DNA of 64,000 nucleotides from Mallotus nudiflorus. Taxonomy: Eukaryota; Streptophyta; Magnoliopsida; Malpighiales; Euphorbiaceae. Shown here piece by piece: positions 24,008 to 35,321 of the stretch. The stretch's first letter is position 1; every line of letters starts with the position of its first letter. The notes beneath the pieces were generated by a model. It saw nothing but the letters and a program-made list of their open reading frames with translations. It was not told the DNA's origin and made no database searches. The translations under genes were made by a program, and so were the position numbers. The DNA lies in NCBI GenBank assembly GCA_947683625.1, contig CANTUR010000943.1:1897501-1961500 (forward strand), given 5' to 3'.

Positions 24008-24335
24008 ATGTTTCCAAGGGATGATTCTGAAGTTGCATTTGCTATTGTCACAGGGGTTCCATACAGTGAGCACTCCAGCTTCACAGAACTAAAGGAGTTT
24101 GTTGAGTTCCATTGCAAAACCTAACTTTTTTATCCAATGTTATCATACCCAATAAAAATATCTATTTTTTCATTTATATCTATATTGTTTGCTCATGTAT
24201 GATTCTTGATTTGCCATCCTAATCTGCCATTTGCAGTTTTTGAAGCCTGACAAGATAATACCTATTGTCAATGTTGGAAATCCTGCAAATCGACAAAAGA
24301 TGCAAAGCTATTTCAGGGAATGGCTAAAAAGCTGA
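24008..24335 (+). pseudogene. SNM1/PSO2-type (DRMBL) DNA-repair nuclease fragment
   Basis: Two plus-strand exon-like pieces, 24008-24106 and 24237-24335, encode FAIVTGVPYSEHSSFTELKE and FLKPDKIIP, then NVGNPANRQKMQSYFREWL and a stop. This is the DRMBL/beta-CASP C-terminal region of SNM1-like nucleases, which process interstrand cross-links and DNA ends. A related domain occurs in plant DNA ligase 6, so I cannot say which gene was the source. The intron ends TTGCAG, but the donor after FVE lacks a good GT. The metallo-beta-lactamase part is absent. It lies inside the Harbinger-like element. Confidence 0.75.
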
Positions 24336-26391
24336 TGTTCAAATCAATCACATTTACTTGTGGAGCAGTCTCACTATGTATTCTTACATAGCAGCGGTTG
24401 TATAACCTCTGCTAAAACTTGCAAGACTGGTGAGTGTCATGTCCCCACTACTTCCTAGTACATTTTGTGTCGTTAATGCTTATTTTTGATGCACTAGAAT
24501 GTGCTGTGCGGAGTCAAGTTCAAAATGTAGTGACGAACATGATGCTTAAAAAAATAAAACATATCTTCAAAGAAAACTTGCTCAGCAACACAAAAATCAA
24601 ATAATCAAAGGAATTACTTGCACAGCAACAATCAAATGAGTTAAAGTTGAACTCATTTATCAACCTAGAACAACTTCATTTCTAAGCGACTTATAGACAA
24701 ACATGACAAAGACAAATAATAAAAGCAATCATTGGAATATGATAAGCTGTATCTTAGTTAGTCAAAAACACAAAGAAGTATAATAACCTTAATTTTTAAG
24801 AATTGCAAAGATAACGTAGACAATGGGATTTAGTGTGTATTCAAAATTTCAGCAATCGCGATACTATTTAGGCTCAGAGTCTTATGAAACACACTGCTAT
24901 ATCACAAAGTCATAGCGTGAAGAAGATGAGTCGCCACCCAGGGTAATAACTGGAACAATTTGATTGGTGACACTCGATTCTTTAAAAGAAAGTTAGCACT
25001 AAAATCAGGAGATTATAGGTTCGGAATACTAACCTCTCTTAGTGTCATGTTCATTTAAAATAATTTTATAAATGATTATTTCATCCTCTAATTACATGCA
25101 ATTTTATTTAAATCCTATTTGACATCCATTTAACTCTAGACATCTAGTCAATAAAATTACACATAAAAAATGCACTCAAGATCGCATAATCCCTAAGTAT
25201 AAACTATATTAATTTTATTAAAAAAGTTAGTTAAATTTACATTTTATTTACAAGTGAGAAAGAGACTAAAGGTGGGCCTACATTTTTTATTAATTAGTGA
25301 TTATATATCTGTTTATTTTAGTTTGTCTAAGGAATGAGCTTAAGTCTATTCAATTTTAAAGGAAAGTTAAATTATTGGGCCTAAGTCTAACTTAATTTTT
25401 ATTTAAAATGAGAAGTGGGCTTAGGTCTATTTTTAAAAGAAATAAAATTAAGTTGGCTGAGATAAGTCTAAACAAGTTTTAATTAACTAAGTGGATCTAA
25501 AATCTAATTAACATAATAGGCCTAAATTGATTTTAATTATTTAAAATCCTAAACCATTTTTTAAGTCTATTTAAAGTAAGTTGGACTTAAGCGTGAGCTT
25601 GAAGCCCAAAATAATATAAAAACCCAAAAACACAACCTAAAACAAATAAAACATAAAAAATGATCAAACAAACATTTTAGTGATTTTCTAGAAACCCTAA
25701 ATCAATTACATGCAAACCCTAAATTAAGCCACTACCACCATTGATTTTTATCCAATTGAACTTAATTATTAATTGACTTTAAACACAGAAAATTAAATCT
25801 TTCACTATTCCCACTACTGGGGCTATTACAAACTATGTACAAAAATTAAAATTAAACCATCATACACCCATGAATTAAAATAACTACACAGAATACCAAA
25901 ATGAAAAATAAAGATAAAAATCCTAAGTTCTACTGGAAAACAACATAGGTTCATCCATGACATTCCATGGACCTTCTATTTGTCTAAACACAAACAATAT
26001 CCTCCTCAATCCATATTCGCACATCAAAACAAAAACACATAAATAATAAGATTAGTAGTGAAATTGAATAATCAAAACAATAACAAAATAAAAAAAATCA
26101 CAAAAAGAAAAGAATAGAAAAGAATGGAATAAAAAAGAACGTTGATGATTTTAGATGTTGTGCAAATACTTTGAGATAGCCCCTCAGATTGGATTATCAC
26201 TGTTAAAATTGAATCAATATTGATTTGATTATGGACTGGGATTTGATTGAGTTTGAAGACACTAGCAATATCCAAAATTAAGGTTTTGAAAGATAAGGGT
26301 GCTCTTCGCGTCTAGATTTTTAGGGTTTTTTTTTCTCAGTCTGTGTGTGTGAGAGTTTCTCTTAGTTTGTCCGTCAGTATGAGTCTAGAGA

Positions 26392-26419
26392 CCCCCCCCC
26401 CCCCCCCCCCCCGCCCCCC
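26392..26419. repeat. Cytosine homopolymer (C21-G-C6)
   Basis: Twenty-one C, one G and six more C within the 3' LTR; the 5' LTR has only six C at this place (near 42162). The opposite strand is a long G run that could form a quadruplex. The exact length may be a sequencing uncertainty. Confidence 0.9.
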
Positions 26420-26543
26420 GCACATGCATGCAAGCAAAGTCTGCTTGCATACTGACTTCCAAAATTTGCGGTCTCATCTCTTCAAAACAAATAGATAGAA
26501 TTTTAATTTTTTAAAGTTATTTACGCGTTGAAATTTTCATCAG

Positions 26544-26604
<61 letters not shown>
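26544..26604. repeat. (AAT)n microsatellite in 3' LTR
   Basis: About 20 AAT units; the matching site in the 5' LTR has only three imperfect units near 42315-42331. Confidence 0.95.
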
Positions 26605-26606
<2 letters not shown>

Positions 26607-26898
26607 TTTTCAAGCAATAAAAACACTAAAAAAATTGACAAAAAAATACGTAAAAAATTTAAAAAATGGGACTTTTTATGAGTTGGCATTTTGCAATGCC
26701 GATCCCTAATTTTTTTAACTCTTAATTATCAAAAGACCCCTAAAAATTGACTTCTTTGTAATCAAATCCTAAAAAATGTTGCAATTTAGTCCCTAAAGTT
26801 CATAAAATCGACAACCAAGTTTAATTTTTGAATAAATTTCATCATAGGGGCTTACATCATAATTGTGCACAATTGCATCCCGAAATTGGGTGTTAATA

Positions 26899-26916
26899 GT
26901 TGCCCCTTTTTCGATG
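26899..26916 (-). other. Polypurine tract of Tat-type element
   Basis: On the minus strand CGAAAAAGGGGCAAC directly precedes the 3' LTR, where plus-strand cDNA synthesis is primed in LTR elements. Confidence 0.65.
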
Positions 26917-27034
26917 TTTGCTTAACAAATTGCGACAAAACAATAGAAGCACATAATTTTGAAAGAAAGGAATTAAGACACTTGATTGTATCCTAAATGA
27001 TAGATTGATGCCTAAATTGTTGTGCAAGGTGTAA

Positions 27035-27790
27035 TGTTTGACAAGTCTCACTATATTTCCTACTGAACGTTTAGTGGACTTTGTGCAAATGAGTTTCGCT
27101 ATATTCCTTGTGGGATGTTTAGCGATGATAAATTGAAAACTTGTTATAGTTCCTGTGGAATATCTAGCAATGATGAATTTCATTATATTCCCTGTGGGAC
27201 GTCTAACGATACACACTATATTCCCTGTGGGACATCTAACGATGCACACTATATTTCCTGTAGGACGTCTAGTAATGATAAATTGAAAACCTATTATAGT
27301 TCCTATGGAACGTCTAGCATTGATGAATTTCATTATATTCCCTATGGGACATCTAACAATATACACTATATTTCTTGTGGGATGTCTAGTGAAGTTGAAT
27401 TGAAAATCTGCTATCATTCTCGTAGAACGTCTAGCGGTAATAAATTTCGTTATATTCCCTGTGGAACATCTAATGATGCATGCTATATTTCCTATGGGAC
27501 ATATGTGAAGTTGAATTGAAAATCTACTATTGTTCCTATGGAACGTCTAGCATTGATGAATTTTGTTATATTCCCTATGGGATGTCTAATGATGTACACT
27601 ATATTCCTTATGGGACGTCTAGTGATGATAAATTGAAATTTACTATAGTTCTTGTGGAACGTCTAACATTGATGAATTTGAAAGTTTATGTCATAACTGT
27701 TATGCAGTACATAACATAATGAAGGTTATGACTACTGTGCAACATATAACATAATCATTTGAAATTCATATCATAGCTATTGTGCAGCAT
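27035..27790. repeat. Minisatellite array next to the 3' LTR
   Basis: About 15 or more units share cores such as TATATTCCCTGTGGGACGTC and TATAGTTCCTGTGGAACGTC, each followed by TAACGATG- or TAGCGATG-like sequence. Units are roughly 36-51 bp, arranged in larger periods of about 116-151 bp (GATAAATTGAAA at 27126, 27277 and 27626 and related sites at about 27393 and 27510). From 27690 a second motif, TCATAACTGTTATGCAG-like, repeats three times. Open frames on both strands here are by-products of the repetition. Confidence 0.9.
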
Positions 27791-28188
27791 ATGAATCCTT
27801 TGATTGAAATGATGCATGTAAAATGCAAAAAATAAATTATCTAATCTTGTTATGTATTCTGTTCTTAACAAAAAATTCAAAATCAAAAATTTATTATGCA
27901 GTTTTAATAATTTAATGAATTATTAATTTGATGAATGACATGATTTAATTAAGAACATGTTCCTAATCAGAATGCAATTATGGATCAAATTGCAATGAAA
28001 GAACTTGGATCCATGTATAAGGACCAAAGTGGATATTTTTCACTTTATATATACTTTCCTTTTTTGCATGTAACATTCCATTATCTCCTTTCTTCATTTT
28101 CCTTTACTTTCATTTTCTCTCTTTTCATTGATTTTCTTTTATTGATTTCTTCATCATTTGACGTCTGATTTGCAATCCGTCTGATCTT

Positions 28189-30435
28189 ATGGCCTCCTTA
28201 TCACACAGACAACATAAAAGAGTTGAGACTTTAGAATGTCAAAGGATTTTGCCTCCTCGTTTTCCTCAGAATGATCTTGGACTTCAAGAAGACTCAATTA
28301 TCGTTCCTTTGACTCATTTACATACCCACAGGTGCAAAGATGTGGGTAATGAGGTAACTTTTCTTGCTTTTATTTATTTTTGCAAAAATATCACTTGTAC
28401 AATTAATAATCAGAGTTAGTTTCAGAGTAGAGATTGACATGTATATTAGTCAGAAATTAACATGAAAATGCATGATAAAATTGAAATTAAACTCTAAAAA
28501 TATGAAATTCAACCTCTAGGTTGTCCAAATGACTGATCGGGTGTCTAGAATTCCAGTCAGAATTCTAGATTTTTGATCAACTAGGGAATGTTAATCGACA
28601 TAGTAGAATGTTGATCAACAATATGAAATAGATTGTTGATCGACTTTTCAAAATTTTTTTAGGGTCAATTAATTAATTAACTAATAAAATCCTTTAATTT
28701 AAATTCTTTGATTAATTAATTAATCTTTTAATTAATTAATTATTATTTTGAAATTGAATTAGCGTCTGATGAAGTTCACTGGCTATTTCAATCTAGCTTA
28801 GGAATTATTTCATGGATTGCCAGAGCAGGTGACATGTCTGATTTGGGCCTTCGAATCCAAGCATTTCATTGCTGCACTTTTGACTATTTGAGGCCAGTCT
28901 GACCATTACTCTTTATTCGCTTTGATCGAGTGATGGATGGATACTACCCACACTTTTCATACTCGTGTGGGTGAGCTAACCGTTTCACCTATGAGCTTCT
29001 CTGCTATCATCAGGATTGCTTTCGAAGGATCCCCCATTCCATTTGACGTCAGCTATTATAGTCTTCTAGAGCATGCACGAAGTCAGTACGTGTGAGATTT
29101 GATCAGGTTTGCTCTAGTGTGGAAGAATAAAAAAAATGTTCTTCTTTCATCCTTAGTTGAGGGATTTAGATGCCTTCCTACTTTTACTCCTCGTCAGATT
29201 GTCCATAAGGTGAAGTGTTTCCTTTTGATATTATTAGGCATAACCCTTTTTTATGAGACCAGTCATGAGGTCAGTATTGCTTTGTTAAGTCCTCTTTGTG
29301 ACTTGGATCGAGTTGCCACACTAGATTAGGGATCTGTTGCACTCGCTTATATTTATTAAAGACTGGACACTATCTGTAAAGGTGTTGTCATGATGTGTGG
29401 CTTTTGGCACGTCTTGCATGTATGTTCTCCTTCCTTTGATCTTTATAGTCATGCTTTTCTTTGCCTTTTTCTGATATGTTCTCTTTCTTCCAGATCTTGA
29501 GCATAGAGATCGGGCTGATTCGAGGCTTTGACGCTATCAGTTCTGATAGGACCTTTCCTCTTATAATGAGATGAGGTTCTTCCTACCTTACTAGTAACAG
29601 AAATACTTTGCAGATGTATCATGATTAGCTGAACACTGTCGAGTGGCACTTGGTAAGAAAAATAAAATAATTAGTATGTTACAGTTTAATAGAGATTAAA
29701 CTTAATTTACATAAATTGCATATAAACTCTGATTGGTTGGATGGTGCTAAGGACATCCAATGATATGATTTCATGGCAGTTATAGTTCACCTTAAGCCTA
29801 TGAGGATCCTGCTCTCTGGTTATGGCTGATTGATGTGGTATTTAGGGAAGCGAGTGTATCACTGGTCTTCCGGCCCTTCTCGATGTTGCATTCCATCTAA
29901 TGTCCCTTCCTCTATGCTCCGTAGTTACAAGTTCAAAGCTGAGGGATTCACTACAGGGATATGCTACCTTAGATTTTTTTGAGTGTTCTCGATATTATTA
30001 ATAGTTTATCTATGAGAGCCTCTTAGAGCATATTCCCATTGACGATGATTAGGTAGTTTTTTATTATTTCAGCTTCTACTTCTAGAACCTATGAATCACT
30101 CCTTCTCTTTACAGTTTGAGGAGGTTCACTCTTCTGTTGATGCAGATGAGGAGACTGAGATTGCTCCAGAGACTGAGGTTATTCCTGATATTGAGAGTCC
30201 TAAGCCCAAACTTAGTCCTGTTCATCATACTCAGCATGTTAGGACTAGTCACGATGGTGCTTTTACGAGCATTACCCTTAGTGATGTCTCGCTTCTAAAT
30301 AGGTCCATGTTCTATTGGGCTCCTACTGTTCAGACTCCAGTTGAGCAGCAGATGCATTTTAATGATGCTCAGCTTTCTATCTTTTCTCCCACAGATGCCT
30401 CTTATGTGAGTTTTTCTGAGTTGTTTCTTATGTAA
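28189..30435 (+). pseudogene. Antisense ORF with plant-mobile-domain-like protein, broken
   Basis: The plus strand, opposite to gag-pol, has a first exon-like piece (28189-28352, MASLSHRQHKRVE...) followed by GTAACT. A second piece opens after TTGAATTAG (28767) and reads TGYF, DTTHTFHTRVGELTVSPMSF, then FLLILLGITLFYETSHEV and DWGSVALAYIY near 29210-29360. The pattern W-THTFH-GE-TV followed by LL-G-LF-----V and WGS-ALAY is that of the plant mobile domain (PF10536 type). A distal piece (30091-30435) is acidic and proline-rich. Several stops interrupt the frame. Antisense extra ORFs between pol and the 3' LTR are known in some Tat elements. Confidence 0.7.
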
Positions 30436-30940
30436 TTTATACACTCGACACTGATGTTAATAAATTCATAAAACAAGTCCCTCGAACATAGTTGGAATAT
30501 TTACATGGACTCATTTCATCTCATAGGTTATTTACTATTCAGGTTATAGATAGTTGACATGCATGAAATGCACATAATGTGTACAAAGCTAATCGAGCAG
30601 TCTGGAGCACGAGATTAAGATGCTTCATCGATAGCTTGTAGGTTTGAGCGTTGATCCTTACAATGCTAGGACTTCCTCTGTTAAACTTCTGAATATCTTT
30701 CATCATGATGACTCTACCAGAGGATGGAGCCCATGGTAAATTCTAGAGCTCAAGATGATTGATTTAGGCTATCAAATTTTTCTATCATACTACTATGTTC
30801 TAAATTTTGTATTGTTTGTATGCATTGTGTTGAACTAGACTGTGTCTTAATTTAACCTTAAATTAGACTTTAACTAAATGTATAAAGATTTTAGATAATA
30901 AAGATAATTACATAATTAGGATAATGATAATTAGATAATT

Positions 30941-32425
30941 ATGCTATTTATCCTCTATCTGTATCCATTTATCCTTATCATTCATCATCCTTTATCTCTA
31001 TCCAGTAGAGGAAGCCCAATTCCATCCAAATTCAACTTCTCTCTTTATAAAAGGCTCACAAAAGAACTAGTTTCACTATCCTTTTCTCTCCATTCTCATC
31101 ATGGCTCAAGCTTCTCTCTAATTGATGAAGAAATTTCTCAAGAGCCTTAATGGTGATGACTAGAATAGGCTTCGACCTTTTTATCTCAAGCCCTTAAGAT
31201 CTTTTCAACATCTAAAGATAAATGACAATTTCTTGCATGTTGTTGCAATGTTCTAGAGCTCAAAAGATCATGTCTTTAGGTTTAATGGCCAGGAGATTGA
31301 AGAGTTTGCTACTATCTTAGGGTGCTCATTGGACTCTACTGCTACTATTTCCCTACTTGATTTAGGAATGCAATTCCTGGATAGGCTTGTTGCTTTCTTC
31401 GATATGCCTCTAGCTAGTATTCATCTTTTTGCCCATAATTCTGAGACTGTCAATCTCTCTTCTTTAATTACTGTGTGTGAGACTAAAGGCAAAAACAGTG
31501 CTACTTGGATTAGAATGGTTGCTTTCTGCTTTTATGCTTAATTCCTCTTGGTATCTTCGCATGGAGATGCTGATACCAGGATTGTGAGTATTTTGGAGCA
31601 AGTGGAAGTTGGGTCTGACCCCATGCCAATTATTTTTGCTGAGACCATTACTGGGTTGGACAACTTCCAAACCCATCATTGTCTTTCAGGCAGTTTACTT
31701 CTCCTTCAGGGGTGTAACCAAGTCTTTTGTTTTTTTTTTTGCCTTAACTTTTACTTAAACTGTCCTTTTGGATTTTCAACTTAGCAGGCTTGGCCTTACT
31801 TTCGCCTAAGACACCCTTTTGGGTTTTCAATTTAGCAAGCTTGCCCTAACTTTTGCCTAAGTTGTCCTTTAGGGTTTTTAACTTAGCAAGCTTTCATTTT
31901 ATTTTTTTGTATTTTTTAGATCTGATTACAAGAAAAGTTGAGCTTGCTTGCTGTTCCTACTAATCCTTTATCTTATTAGCTTCATCAACTGCAATCTCAT
32001 CCATTGAAGGTGAAGGACAGACACATTATGGACCAATGGGTGAATTGGTTACAAGGCGTTACAAATATTGAGATTACATGGACTTGCCCTTGGTGGAAGC
32101 TAAAGTTTGTGACCCTCAACTTGTATGATCATTGTATTCCTATCCTAGGGCTGCACTTCTTGACTTTGTTTTCTCCTTCCCAACTTTATTGTTAGTATGG
32201 TGGTCCACAATTCATAGTTAATGTTCTGACTAACTTTGAAGGCTTTCCTCTCAGACAGGATTTCCTAGATAAGGTTAAGAGTTTATGGCCTCATAGGATT
32301 CTTAAGCAGAACATACACTTAGATACTAATAGAGCTACTCATGACAATTACAAGACTTGGGTTATGGTATAAGCTACTGAACCACTAGGATTTTCTAGAT
32401 ACAAGAGGACTTAGACTTTATATGA
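30941..32425 (+). pseudogene. Antisense ORF, DUF7745-like, broken
   Basis: Plus-strand pieces read HVFRFNGQEIEEFATILG (31270-31320), then SATWIRMVAFCFYA, DPMPIIFAETITGLDNF (31610-31660) and, after a probable intron, ITWTCPWWKLKF and IPILGLHF near 32060-32160, ending in FSRYKRT near 32400. The order of a VFRF-E-EEFA block, a P-P-I-AET--LD block and a WPW-PLLG block is what I recall for DUF7745 'plant transposon protein' genes. The intron (about 31712-31980, ending TTATTAG) is filled with minisatellite. Stops show decay. Assignment is by recall, not search. Confidence 0.55.
31735..31900. repeat. Minisatellite in intron of antisense ORF
   Basis: Three imperfect copies of about 55 bp share CCTAACTTTTGCCTAAG, then CCTTTTGGGTTTTCAACTTA and GCAAGCTTG. 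A related but distinct array lies at 32640-32860. Confidence 0.8.
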
Positions 32426-32639
32426 AGAGTCACAAAAGAAGAAGCAAAGACATCATTAGGAATTAGTCTCATATTGCTGATTTTAAGCTTTCATGTTCTA
32501 TTTTCCTTTCTAGTACTTATGCATTTTGAATAAGATAGAACATGCAATGCTAAAACAAAAATTCAATTTCAATATCATTCATTAATTAGGGCCAATATGA
32601 GTACATTTATTACATCACATGATATAACTCCTTTAATTA

Positions 32640-32870
32640 GCTAGTTCTTTCGAATTTTCTAGCTAAACATTTTTCTCTCACTAATTTATTTGCCCTAATT
32701 TTTTCCTGACTAGCCCTTTATGGGCTTTCTAGCTAGTGGGACCATCTCTTTTATTTTTATTCTCTAATTTTTACCTGCCTGCCCTTTACAGGTTTTCTGA
32801 GCAACGGGAATGTCCTAACTTTTTCCTGACTAGCCTTTTTAGGTTTTCTAATCAACGGACTTTATTTTCT
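32640..32870. repeat. Second minisatellite between antisense ORF and pol end
   Basis: Four imperfect copies share TTTTTCCTGACTAGCCCTTT, then GGTTTTCTAGC and a GGGA/GGAC tail. The array separates the 3' end of the antisense ORF from the 3' end of pol, which converge here. Confidence 0.75.
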
Positions 32871-32896
32871 TTATACTACTTTTATTTTATTTTTAC

Positions 32897-34129
32897 AGGT
32901 AGTATTTCTTGAGGCAATCCAAGTTAACATGCTCTATGAATCATTTCCTTCTAGATATGATATCTTTACAGCTCCCTTAGGCAAAATTGATTTGACTAAA
33001 TATGGCCTTTCCCAGTTTGGTCTGAACTTCCCTCTTAAATAAAATACCACAACTCTGGACTATTTTAACACCTTGTCCCTGACTTTTATCTTTTCAGGCT
33101 TCACCTTTTTATTGAATGATCTTGCTATCCTCCTATAGTATATTTGAGTATGAAACAAAGCATTCATCCTCTTCTCATTCAGAGATACAAGATGATCATA
33201 CCTATTCTGTGCCCATTCACTCTCAGGAGTTTTAGCTTCCATGACTACTCTCAATGATTTGATCTTTGTTTCTATAGGCAAAACAACTTCATAACCATAT
33301 ACTAAGGAGAACAAAGTTTGCCCTGTGGCTGTTCAAGCTGTAGTTATGTATCTCCATAAAGCAAAAGGAAGAAACTCAAACCAATCTTTATTCGTCTTGA
33401 CCATTTTAGAGAGAATTTTCTTGACATTTTTGTTAGCTGCTTCTATTGCTCTATTAGCTTGAGGGTGATATGGTGAAGACTTATGATGCTCAATCCCATA
33501 CTTCTGCAACAATTTTGATGTTTTTGCCTGAAAATGGATGCCATTATCTGTCACAATGTGGTGTGGAACCATATATCTGCAAATAAGGCTCTTCTTAATA
33601 ACTCGTGCCATCTATTTTGCTTTTATAGCATTGAAGGACTTAGCCTCTACCCATTTGGAAAAGTAGTATATTGCCACAACTATGTACTTATGCCCATTTG
33701 ATGTTGTTGGCCTTATTTCTCCTATGATGTCAATTCCTTAGGCTGCAAAGGGCTAAGTTGACGATAAACTATTCAATACTTTAGGAGGAAGATGGTTAAG
33801 ATTTCCATAGCCTTGACATTGATGGCATTGTCTCACCATTTTGTATAATCCTTTTCCATGCTCATTTAGTAATACCCTTGTCTGAGTATCTTCTTAGATA
33901 GAATCATCTCATTCAAATAAGAACCACAAGCCCCTACATGAATCTCTTGCATTACCTCTTTAGCTTCATCCTTTTTAAGGCACCTGAGTTGCATCCCATT
34001 CAGCATTCTTTTGTATAATACCCCATCATGACTCACATAGGAACGTGCAAGAACACGAAGGGCATATTTCTCTTTTGAAGTCGCTTCATCTAGATACTTT
34101 CTCTCTTCTATAAACCTCATGAACATCAT
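32897..34129 (-). pseudogene. Tat-type integrase, broken
   Basis: In order: the zinc-binding N-terminal region (LYKR... HVGACGSYLNEMILSKKILR, 33866-34060), the catalytic core (33333-33760, with VTDNGIHFQ and SPYHPQANRAIEA containing the second Asp and the Glu) and a C-terminal region (PFSLVYG-like start, 33060-33314), closing LKKYYL and a stop near 32897. Internal stops at about 33739, 33608 and 33330 occur where related proteins have Trp, Gln or Lys, and Arg. Integrase inserts cDNA into the genome; this copy cannot. Confidence 0.85.
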
Positions 34130-34403
34130 AAAACCACAGTTTCTCTTCAGGCCCTATTTGAACACTCATAATCTGTTTACCCTCGTAACATGGAGCTCTT
34201 GATCTCTTGATTACCAAAGGCTTTATAGTTGATCTCGTTACATTATCCTACATCGAAGAGAGTGTTGCCAATGCATCTGCCATTTGATTGTCATCTCTTG
34301 ACAAATGGATGAAGAGACATTTATTGAAGTTTTTCATTAAAGCTTTCAAATAGTAGATGTAGGGCTTCAGCTTTTCCTCTTTCACTTCCTATTCTTTGTT
34401 TGC

Positions 34404-34652
34404 CTAGCTAATCACCAGCATAAAATCCCTGTGAACTAACAGTTCCTTTGCCCTAACTGCTAGAGCTGCTTCAGCTCCATAGGTACATGCTTCATACTCA
34501 ACCATCTTATTAGTTACCTTAAAGTTTAATTTCTTAGCCATCAGTATGGTCTCTCCTTTTGGCGTAACCAAAATTACTCCTAACCTAGCTCCTCTATTGT
34601 TTACAGCTCCATCAAAGTAGAGTTTCCACTCACGAGGATCTATCGCTACCAA
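34404..34652 (-). pseudogene. Second RNase H domain (aRNH type) of Tat element
   Basis: The frame reads WKLYFDGAVNNRGARLGVIL and NKMVEYEACTYGAEAAL, the start and second acidic motif (DGA, EYEA) of an RNase H distinct from the one adjoining RT. A second, archaeal-like RNase H between RNase H and integrase is a described mark of the Tat lineage. The C-terminal part runs into stops. Confidence 0.75.
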
Positions 34653-34848
34653 ATTCTCATATGGAAACTCTAAAATCCACTGTTCGTCACCCTCGGCTAC
34701 ATTTTAAGCGAGGAATTCTGCACTACCCTTCCCTTGATGACCTTCATGGTGATGTACTCTATATCAAACTCAATTATGAGTACTAGCCATCGAGACATCC
34801 TTCCAGTCAAAGTAAGCACCTGAAATAAATACCTTAGAGGATCGATCT

Positions 34849-35115
34849 TTAAGATTGTTGGACCTTATAGGACTGCAAATAATGCCTTAATTTCCTCGTT
34901 GCCCAGATCATGATTAGACATGTCTTTTCTACCAAGTCGTACTTTTCTTTATATGGTAAGAACTTTTTACTAAGATAATAGACTGCATGCTCTATCCCTT
35001 TTGGTCCCTCTTGTGCTAACATTGCCCCCATTGCATTTTTTTCTAGGGCTAAATACAAAATCAATGGCTTATCTTGCCTCGGTGGTTTCAATATAGGTGG
35101 ATTGGCAAAATACAC
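34849..35115 (-). pseudogene. RNase H (retroviral type) of Tat element
   Basis: The segment reads LILYLALEKNAMGAMLAQEG, then HAVYYLSKKFLPYKEKYDLV and ATRKLRHYLQSYKV, the RNase H typical of Ty3/gypsy directly after RT. The usual L-YL-VS--A--AVL pattern is kept. It is separated from the RT frame by stops near 35120-35330. Confidence 0.8.
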
Positions 35116-35321
35116 TTTAATTGTTTCAAATGCCTTTTAACAATCATCATTCCACTTCATAGGCTAATTTTTCCTTCGGAGTTTGAAAATAGGGTCACAA
35201 TATTAGTAAGCTTTGCAATGAACCTACTAATATATTGTAACCTACTAAGGAAACCTCTTACTTCTTTCTCTATCTTCGGTGCAAGCATTTCCCAAATAGC
35301 TTTCACTTTATCTGGATCTAC

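Larger units (their letters stand above)
24817..26898 (-). repeat. 3' LTR of Tat-type element
   Basis: Collinear with 40573-42692 along its whole length, with many substitutions and some indels. It has expanded a cytosine run (26392-26419) and an AAT array (26544-26604) absent from the 5' copy, and lacks the GGCATT repeats expanded there. The divergence suggests an old insertion. Confidence 0.9.

Noticed and set aside
27035..27700. Array with regular spacing that might suggest a CRISPR
   Set aside because: Units are contiguous without unique spacers, diverged from each other, and lie in a plant retrotransposon.
27115..27719. Open frames with a repeating CGTSNDxHYIP-type peptide, possibly a repeat protein
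   Set aside because: They arise on both strands from the minisatellite next to the 3' LTR; unit lengths mostly divide by three by chance and the frames overlap each other. No start context or conserved domain.
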